Assembly (NCBI RefSeq): GCF_026343115.1
Contig: NZ_JAPEMC010000003.1
Coordinates: 372,001-436,000, forward strand
From: Streptomyces sp. NBC_00102
GTDB taxonomy: Bacteria; Actinomycetota; Actinomycetes; Streptomycetales; Streptomycetaceae
DNA length: 64,000 bases
Direction: 5' to 3'
Shown in pieces: positions 50,359-64,000 of this stretch (its first letter is position 1; each line of letters begins with the position of its first letter). The position numbers were made by a program, and so were the translations under genes. The notes beneath the pieces are model-generated. The model worked only from the letters and a program-made list of their open reading frames with translations. It searched no databases and was not told where the DNA came from.

Positions 50359-50361
<3 letters not shown>
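50261..50361. repeat. Tandem 22-23 bp repeats between synthase genes
   Basis: GCCTCGGACGTGGG recurs at 50266, 50288 and 50311; a shortened form (GCCTCGGACGGG) is at 50334 and a remnant at 50356 that runs into the stop codon of the upstream synthase. The period is 22-23 bp. The 257-bp gap (50102-50358) between the first and second synthase genes holds this array and otherwise no gene. Confidence 0.85.
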
Positions 50362-58521
<8,160 letters not shown>

Positions 58522-58644
58522 CGCCGAGCCCTTCTCGTACGTCGCGCGGAACGTTTCCGGCGGTAGGGGTCCCGCTCTCCGCAGTCCGGGAATTTCGGCA
58601 CCGGGGGACAGGAATGAGTTACCGCATTCCTCGTCGAGGACTGT

Positions 58645-58702
58645 CCCGAATATTTGGGTCCCGAATATTTCGGGAGCCGGGTGTTCAGGAGCCGAATATT
58701 CG
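58645..58702. promoter_or_regulatory. CGAATATT operator-like array
   Basis: CGAATATT occurs at 58647, 58662 and 58693, that is, at intervals of 15 and 31 bp. The second copy sits in the inverted repeat CCCGAA-TAT-TTCGGG (58660-58674); the third is the perfect palindrome CGAATATTCG (58693-58702); the first is a near match. They lie 120-175 bp upstream of the first synthase start. Confidence 0.6.
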
Positions 58703-58766
58703 CGATCCCTGCCCGAACTCTCGGTACCACCTCCCACATCCTCGCCACCGGGGCATTCAGCGACTA

Positions 58767-58882
58767 CCCCTAGCCTCCCCCTATGACGCCCGTCACCCCG
58801 CCAGGAGCTGGGACTTCACCGACGACCCCGGGGTCCGGGCGCGCTGCGGGAAGTCACCCCCTAGGGGCGCGGGGAATAGGGG
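58767..58882. promoter_or_regulatory. CCCCTA/TAGGGG motif cluster
   Basis: CCCCTA is at 58767 and 58778 (11 bp apart, one helical turn), the palindrome CCCCTAGGGG is at 58858-58867, and TAGGGG is at 58877. They lie 85-200 bp upstream of ccr. This is a candidate site for a pathway activator. Confidence 0.45.
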
Positions 58883-58966
58883 TTCCATCACGGAAATGGC
58901 CCGCCGTAGCGTCGACGGGAAACAATTCGACAGCTTCACGATTCACCGATGCGAGAGGAATCAGAA

Positions 58967-60322
58967 ATGGATTCTCTGACCGAAGCGGTTCTCCGGGGTG
59001 CCTCACCGGAGGAACTGGAGCGCGCACCCGTTCCCACGGACTTCGTGGCTGCCCACATCCGGCAGGAGGACGTCGGCATCTTCGACGGCGTGGCCGACAA
59101 GGACGTACGCCGTTCGCTGAAGGTGGACCGGGTGCCGATGCCCGAACTCGCCCCGGACGAGGTGCTGGTGGCGGTCATGGCCAGCTCCATCAACTACAAC
59201 ACCGTCTGGTCGGCGACCTTCCAGCCCGTCTCGACCTTCAACGCCCTCAAGCGCTACGCCCGCACCGGCGGCTACAACGCCCGCCACGATCAGCCGTTCC
59301 AGGTCGTCGGGTCCGACGCGGCCGGTGTGATCGTGCGCACCGGCGCCGGGGTCCGGCGCTGGAAGGTGGGCGACCACGTGGCCGTCAACGCGGCGGTGGT
59401 GGACGAGCAGGACCCGGTGACGCACTCGGACGGCATGCTCGGCGCCGACCAGAAGGCGTGGGGGTACGAGACCAACTTCGGCGGACTCGCGCACTACACC
59501 GTCGTGCGGGCCAGCCAGTTGCTGCCCAAGCCGGCCCATCTGACCTGGGAGGAAGCCGCCTGCGTGCCGCTCTGCGGCGGGACCGCGTACCGCATGCTGG
59601 TCAGCGACCGTGGCGCCCGCATCAAGCAGGGCGACATCGTGCTGATCTGGGGCGCGACCGGCGGCCTCGGCGCGTTCGCCGTCCAACTGGTCAAGAACGG
59701 CGGCGGCATCCCTGTAGGGGTCGTCAACTCCGAGGCCAAGGCGAAGCAGTTGCGGAAGCTCGGCTGCGACGTGGTGATCAACCGCGAGGAGATCGGCATC
59801 GGCGGCGAGCCGGCGGCCGGAGCCGGGACGGTGGAGCTGGCCAAGCGGCTCGGCCGGGCCATCCGGGCGGAGCTCGGCGAGGACCCGCACGTGGTGTTCG
59901 ACCACGTCGGCCGGGCCACCTTCGGCATCTCCGTGATCGTCGCGCGGCGCGGTGGCACGGTCGTCACCTGCGGTTCGAGTACCGGCTACGACCACAGCTT
60001 CGACAACCGGTACTTCTGGATGAACCTCAAGCGCATCGTGGGCAGTCATGGCATGAACCTCCACGAGGCGGCGGAGATGATGCGGCTCCTCAAGCTCGGC
60101 AGCATCTCGCCGGTCCTCTCCGAGGTGTACCCGCTGGCCGAGGTCGGCGAGGCGGCCCGCCTGGTGCAGACGAACAGCCACACCGGCAAGGTCGGCGTCC
60201 TGGCCCTCGCCCCCGAGGCCGGCCTCGGCGTCACCGACCCCCAACTGCGCGCCCGGATCGGCGAGGAGCGCCTCGGCCCGCTGCGCTCGTCCCTCTTCCC
60301 GCAGCCCGCACCCGCCCGGTGA
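58967..60322 (+). CDS. ccr: Crotonyl-CoA carboxylase/reductase-type enzyme (alkylmalonyl-CoA supply)
   Basis: A 451-residue MDR reductase. The ATG at 58967 is preferred over 58949 because GAGAGGA then lies at the right distance. It is a carboxylating enoyl-CoA reductase: VAVMASSINYNTVW (Asn78), AWGYETNFGG (Tyr167-Glu168), the NADPH loop LIWGATGGLGAFAVQ and KRIVGSH (His361) match the Ccr family. Three of four CO2-pocket residues known from Kitasatospora Ccr (Asn81, Glu171, His365) are kept; Phe170 is Tyr here. Such enzymes convert 2-enoyl-CoA, NADPH and CO2 into ethyl- or longer alkylmalonyl-CoA. It leads the divergent cassette with the ligase and KASIII and fits the VAGH AT of module 3. Confidence 0.94.
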   Translation: MDSLTEAVLRGASPEELERAPVPTDFVAAHIRQEDVGIFDGVADKDVRRSLKVDRVPMPELAPDEVLVAVMASSINYNTVWSATFQPVSTFNALKRYARTGGYNARHDQPFQVVGSDAAGVIVRTGAGVRRWKVGDHVAVNAAVVDEQDPVTHSDGMLGADQKAWGYETNFGGLAHYTVVRASQLLPKPAHLTWEEAACVPLCGGTAYRMLVSDRGARIKQGDIVLIWGATGGLGAFAVQLVKNGGGIPVGVVNSEAKAKQLRKLGCDVVINREEIGIGGEPAAGAGTVELAKRLGRAIRAELGEDPHVVFDHVGRATFGISVIVARRGGTVVTCGSSTGYDHSFDNRYFWMNLKRIVGSHGMNLHEAAEMMRLLKLGSISPVLSEVYPLAEVGEAARLVQTNSHTGKVGVLALAPEAGLGVTDPQLRARIGEERLGPLRSSLFPQPAPAR

Positions 60323-60471
60323 GCGCACCGAGCGGAGCAGATCCCGCACCGCCCGCGTCCGTCCCGGGCGCGTCGGTCCCAGCACGTACCGCCCCACCAG
60401 CAACCGCCATGAGTGCCCCGAGCCGAACGCACCGGCGACCCGTGCCGCAGCGACGAGAGGCCTGACACCCC

Positions 60472-62364
60472 ATGACCGCCACCGCTTCCGCCCCCGCCAC
60501 CACTGCCCTCGCCGCCGAATCCCCGGAGGGCCGCACCGGCGCCCCGGACGCCACGACGGGCGAGCTGCCGAGCCTCCCCGAGGTACTGCGCCTGCGCGCC
60601 CGGACCCGGCCCGACGACCTCGCCTACGTCTTCCTCCGCAACGGCGAGGACCCGGAATCGTCACTGACGTACCGGCAACTCGACCTGTCCGCACGGTCCC
60701 GCGCCGCCAGGCTCGACGCCGCTGGGCTGCGCGGCAGAGCCGTCGTGCTGCTCTACCCGTCCGGTCTGGAATTCGTATCCACGCTCCTCGCCTGCATGTA
60801 CGCCGGGGTCGCGGGCGCCCCCGTGCAGGTGCCGACCCGGCAGCGCGGCCTGGAACGCCTGCGGCGCATCGCCGACGACGCGGGAACCACCACCGTGCTC
60901 ACCACGGCCGCCGTCAAGAGCGACCTGGAGCAGCGCTTCGGCGAGGCCCCGGAGCTGGCGGGGCTCACCCTCCTCGCCTCCGACGCACCAAACGCACCCG
61001 GCGCCGGGCCGGACGCGGGACCGGAGGCCGGAGCGCCGGCCGAGGAGTGGTCCGGGCCGCCGGCCGGCCCGGACGACACCGCCCTGCTCCAGTACACCTC
61101 CGGCTCCACCGGGGACCCGAAGGGCGTCCGCGTCACGCACGCCAACTTCCGCAGCAACGTGGCCGAGACGGACCTGCTGTGGCCCTGCCGTGCGGACAGC
61201 GCCGTGGTCAACTGGCTGCCGCTCTTCCACGACATGGGGATGCTGTTCGGGGTCGTACTGCCGCTGTGGGCGGGGATTCCGGCCTATCTGATGGCGCCCG
61301 AGGCGTTCATCCGGCGGCCGTCGCGCTGGCTGGAGGCGATCTCCCGGTTCCGGGGCAGCCACACCGCCGCGCCGAGCTTCGCGTACGAGCTGTGCGTACG
61401 GGATGCCACCGACAACGGCCTCTCCGAGGGGCTGGACCTGTCCTCGCTCCGGGTGGCCGCGAACGGCGCCGAGCCCGTGCGGTGGGACACCGTGCGCGCC
61501 TTCACCGGGACGTTCGCCCCGGCCGGCTTCCGGTCGAGCGCGATGTGCCCGGGGTACGGCCTGGCGGAGAACACCCTGAAGGCCACCGGCAGCAGGGAGG
61601 ACCGGGAGCCGACGCTCCTCGTCCTGTCGGCCCAGGCACTGCGCGAGGGCCGGGCGCAGCCGATCGCCGCCGCGGCGCCGCCCGAGTCCGGGGACGGCCC
61701 GGCGCCCGCCGCGCGAGCGGTGTACGCGGTGGGCAGCGGCACCACGGTCGGCGCCACCTCGGTCCGGATCGCGGACCCGGAGAAGCGAGCCGGTCTGCCG
61801 GACGGGTCGGTGGGCGAGATCTGGGTCAACGGCCCCTGCGTCGCGGACGGTTACCACGGGCGGCCCGAGGAGAGCCTCGGGACCTTCCGGGCGCGGCTGG
61901 CGGGCGAGGAAGCCCTGGGCACCTGGTTGCGCACCGGCGACCTCGGTTTCGTGCACGAGGGCGAGCTGTTCGTGACCGGGCGCCTGAAGGACGTGATCAT
62001 CCGCAAGGGCCGCAACTACTACCCGCAGGACATCGAGGTGTCGGCGGAGAGCGCCGACCCCGCGCTCCAGCCGAACTGCGCGGCGGCGTTCTCGGTGGAC
62101 GACGGGGCGGCCGAGCGGCTGGTGCTGGTGGTCGAAGCGGACGGCCGTGCCCAGCGCGACGGGGGTGCGGAGGGCCTGCGCGACCGCGTGCGGGCCGCCG
62201 TGCTCGACGGGCAGCGGCTGGAGACCGACGAGATCCTGTTGGTCCGGCGCGGCTCGCTGCCGAAGACGTCGAGCGGGAAGGTGCAGCGCCGCGAGACCCG
62301 ACGCCGTTATCTGGACGGCGAGTTCGGTGCGCGTACGATCCCGTCGTCCGTACCGGAGGCGTGA
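60472..62364 (+). CDS. Fatty acyl-AMP/CoA ligase (FAAL-like, RevS type)
   Basis: A 630-residue adenylate-forming enzyme. A3 is YTSGSTGDPKGV (about 207-218); MPGYGL-like is MCPGYGLAENTLKATG. The C-terminal part has GRLKDVIIRKGRNYYPQDIE (about 503-522), the hallmark of the FAAL group, and PKTSSGKVQRR with the catalytic Lys near 602. FAALs load fatty acids on ACPs, but the related RevS of reveromycin makes medium-chain acyl-CoA for alkylmalonyl synthesis. With ccr upstream and a KASIII overlapping its stop by one base, the same role is likely here. The chain length is not predictable. Confidence 0.93.
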   Translation: MTATASAPATTALAAESPEGRTGAPDATTGELPSLPEVLRLRARTRPDDLAYVFLRNGEDPESSLTYRQLDLSARSRAARLDAAGLRGRAVVLLYPSGLEFVSTLLACMYAGVAGAPVQVPTRQRGLERLRRIADDAGTTTVLTTAAVKSDLEQRFGEAPELAGLTLLASDAPNAPGAGPDAGPEAGAPAEEWSGPPAGPDDTALLQYTSGSTGDPKGVRVTHANFRSNVAETDLLWPCRADSAVVNWLPLFHDMGMLFGVVLPLWAGIPAYLMAPEAFIRRPSRWLEAISRFRGSHTAAPSFAYELCVRDATDNGLSEGLDLSSLRVAANGAEPVRWDTVRAFTGTFAPAGFRSSAMCPGYGLAENTLKATGSREDREPTLLVLSAQALREGRAQPIAAAAPPESGDGPAPAARAVYAVGSGTTVGATSVRIADPEKRAGLPDGSVGEIWVNGPCVADGYHGRPEESLGTFRARLAGEEALGTWLRTGDLGFVHEGELFVTGRLKDVIIRKGRNYYPQDIEVSAESADPALQPNCAAAFSVDDGAAERLVLVVEADGRAQRDGGAEGLRDRVRAAVLDGQRLETDEILLVRRGSLPKTSSGKVQRRETRRRYLDGEFGARTIPSSVPEA

Positions 62365-63437
62365 TGAGCACCGGTGCGACGGACACCCGGGGGACAGCTG
62401 CACGCGCGGAAAAGGGCCGGGTGGCGGCCGGTGCTCCGGGGAGGCTGCGGGCGGCCGCCGCCGTCCCCGGCTCCCGTGTCCTCGGGATCGGCGCCTACCG
62501 GCCTGCCCGGGTGGTGGGCAACGACGAGGTCGCCGGGCCGATCGATTCGAGCGACGAGTGGATCCGGCGCAGGTCGGGCATCGCCTCCCGGCGTTTCGCC
62601 GCCCCGGACGAAACGGTGATCGGCATGGCCGCGGCCGCGTCGGTGAAAGCGCTGGCCCAGGCGGGCATCGAGCCCTCGGACGTGGACACCGTGCTGCTCG
62701 CCTCCATGTCCCACCGTGAGCAGTCGCCGCCGGCCGCTCCCCGGGTCGCCCACCTCATGGGGGCGTCGTCGGCGGGCGCCCTGGACGTGGGGGCCGCTTG
62801 CGCGGGGTTCTGCCACGCACTCGCCGCGGCAGACTCACTGATCAGGTCCGGCAACAGCAGATACGTCGTGGTGGTGGGCTCGGAGCGGATGTCCGACATC
62901 GTCGACCCGACGGATCGCGGGACGGCCTTCCTCTTCGGGGACGGGGCCGGCGCGGTGGTGGTCGGGCCGTCCGCCGATCCCGGGATCGGGCCGGTGGTCT
63001 GGGGTTCCGAGGGCGGGCGCCAGGAGGCCATCGCCCACTCCTCCCCCTGGCCGGCGGTGGGAGCGACCACGACCGCCGCACCGCCCACCCTGCGGATGGA
63101 CGGCCCCGCGGTCTTCCGGTGGGCGGTCGCGACGGTGCCGAAGACGGGGCGGGCCGCGCTGGACGCGGCCGGGCTGACCCCGGACGACCTGGCCGCGTTC
63201 GTACCGCACCAGGCCAATCTGCGGATCATCGACGGGGCCGCCGCCGCCCTGAAGCTGCCGCCCCACGTGGTGGTCGCCCGGGACATCGTGCGGGCGGGCA
63301 ACACCTCCGCGGCGTCCATTCCGCTCGCCATGGAGGAGTTGCTCGCCCGGGGCGCGGTGCCCCGGGGCGGCCTGGCCCTGCTGGTGGGGTTCGGCGCCGG
63401 ACTGGCGCACGCCGCCCAGGTGGTGGCGCTTCCGTGA
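62364..63437 (+). CDS. 3-oxoacyl-ACP synthase III (KASIII, FabH-like)
   Basis: A 357-residue thiolase-fold enzyme overlapping the ligase stop by one base (TGATG), with GGAGG upstream. The triad is complete: Cys146 in GAACAGFCH, His282 in PHQANLR, Asn313 in RAGNTSAAS. The N-terminus is about 33 residues longer than FabH. It should prime a new acyl chain by condensing an acyl-CoA with malonyl-ACP, which could supply the carbon chain later made into 2-enoyl-CoA and carboxylated by Ccr. KASIII genes occur in the same setting in the reveromycin (RevR) pathway. An alternative is an ester- or amide-forming KASIII, but nothing else supports that. Confidence 0.93.
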   Translation: MSTGATDTRGTAARAEKGRVAAGAPGRLRAAAAVPGSRVLGIGAYRPARVVGNDEVAGPIDSSDEWIRRRSGIASRRFAAPDETVIGMAAAASVKALAQAGIEPSDVDTVLLASMSHREQSPPAAPRVAHLMGASSAGALDVGAACAGFCHALAAADSLIRSGNSRYVVVVGSERMSDIVDPTDRGTAFLFGDGAGAVVVGPSADPGIGPVVWGSEGGRQEAIAHSSPWPAVGATTTAAPPTLRMDGPAVFRWAVATVPKTGRAALDAAGLTPDDLAAFVPHQANLRIIDGAAAALKLPPHVVVARDIVRAGNTSAASIPLAMEELLARGAVPRGGLALLVGFGAGLAHAAQVVALP

Positions 63438-63446
63438 GGCAGGGGG

Positions 63447-64000
63447 TCAGGAGAGCCAGGGTGTGGTGAACGCCTGGACGGCGGAGCCGTCGAGATCGGC
63501 CAGCTTGATCCCGGCGAGGGCCTGGGCGGTGTCGGAGGTCTGCACCCGGAACGGGGGCCGCTCGGCGGTGAGTACGTCCACCACGGAGGCCGCCGCTTCG
63601 GCCGAACTCTGCGCCTGGTCGAAGAGGCCCTCCGTGGTCGCGAAGTACGCCTTGAACGCGGCCTCGTACGGCCCGGCGGACTCGATCAGCCCCGGTACGG
63701 ACGGGCCGAGGGAGACGACGAACTCGCTTGCCACCGGACCCGGTTCAACCACGGAGACCTGTACGCCGACGCTCGCGGCGACGGGCGCGAGCGACTCCAG
63801 GAAGCCTTCGACGGCGAACTTGGCGGCGCAGTAAGCCTCGTTGAAGGGCTGACCGATCAAGCCCCCGAGGCTGCTCACGGTGACGACACGGCCGCCGCTC
63901 GCGCGCAGATGCGGCAGCGCCGCGCGTGTCACCTCCACGACCCCGAAGAAGTTCACTTCCATGACGGCGCGGAACGGCTCGACGCCGAGCTGTTCGACGG
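63447..64000 (-). CDS. Short-chain dehydrogenase/reductase (5' end cut)
   Basis: The C-terminal about 184 residues of an SDR; the N-terminal Rossmann part lies right of the window. Visible are NFFGVVEVTRAALPHLRASG (Asn of the tetrad), VTVSSLGG (Ser) and YCAAKFAVEGF (Tyr and Lys), so the catalytic tetrad is intact. PGPVASEF follows. It is convergent with the KASIII gene with only 9 bases between the stops. It is probably a general classical SDR rather than part of the polyketide pathway, though a tailoring role cannot be excluded. Confidence 0.9.
   Translation of the reverse strand, partial: VEQLGVEPFRAVMEVNFFGVVEVTRAALPHLRASGGRVVTVSSLGGLIGQPFNEAYCAAKFAVEGFLESLAPVAASVGVQVSVVEPGPVASEFVVSLGPSVPGLIESAGPYEAAFKAYFATTEGLFDQAQSSAEAAASVVDVLTAERPPFRVQTSDTAQALAGIKLADLDGSAVQAFTTPWLS

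Larger units (their letters stand above)
58522..58966. promoter_or_regulatory. Divergent promoter region between PKS operon and extender-unit cassette
   Basis: A 445-bp gap between the starts of the first synthase (minus) and ccr (plus). It is AT-richer than its surroundings around 58640-58705 and contains two sets of repeated motifs, listed separately. All core pathway transcripts seem to start here, so it is the likely control point for the LAL regulator and perhaps a second factor. Confidence 0.7.

Overview
The window is high-GC actinobacterial DNA, almost certainly from Streptomyces. Codon third positions are strongly G/C, GTG and TTG starts are common, and typical Streptomyces families are present: an LAL-type LuxR regulator, a MmyB-type HTH regulator, an RsbW-like ATPase, a DUF4232 lipoprotein and a Ser/Thr kinase. 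The species cannot be fixed from the sequence alone.

Left part (1-24.6 kb): mostly ordinary chromosomal genes. In order they are an old-yellow-enzyme reductase (cut by the window edge), an Asp-box propeller protein, ung overlapping a BadF-type sugar kinase, a CbiX-like protein, a lactonase-type propeller, a FUSC membrane protein, a MmyB-type regulator divergent from an RsbW-like ATPase, a lipoprotein, a nuclease-like protein, a nucleotidyltransferase, and an alcohol dehydrogenase/cupin/alcohol dehydrogenase/Lrp block. These are followed by a Ser/Thr kinase, an aldo/keto reductase, a stand-alone LigD-type phosphoesterase domain, an SLC13 permease, Dps and small secreted or membrane proteins. 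Strong hairpins mark several gene ends.

Middle (25.1-37.1 kb): a candidate Cys-containing leader peptide precedes an operon of an SfnB/DszC-like acyl-CoA dehydrogenase and a complete peptide-type ABC transporter (binding protein, two permeases, double ATPase). In other actinobacteria such sets go with sulfur scavenging. The last transporter gene is coupled by an ATGA overlap to a type II thioesterase, followed by a large LAL regulator. A luciferase-like monooxygenase faces them on the opposite strand.

Right part (37.2-63.4 kb): a compact modular type I polyketide system. Three minus-strand synthases in one operon encode a KSQ-AT-ACP loading module and four extension modules: KS-AT-KR-ACP; KS-AT-DH-KR-ACP; KS-AT-ACP; KS-AT-ACP-TE. 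AT motifs predict malonyl (loading), malonyl, methylmalonyl, an unusual bulky alkylmalonyl (VAGH) and malonyl. A divergent plus-strand cassette encodes a crotonyl-CoA carboxylase/reductase, a fatty acyl-AMP/CoA ligase and a KASIII, the three functions expected to supply the alkylmalonyl-CoA. The 445-bp divergent promoter carries two families of operator-like repeats. The line should release a pentaketide with an unreduced 3,5-dioxo end, suited to a 4-hydroxy-2-pyrone with an alkyl branch or to a small lactone. I do not recognise it as a characterised cluster. The window ends inside an SDR gene.
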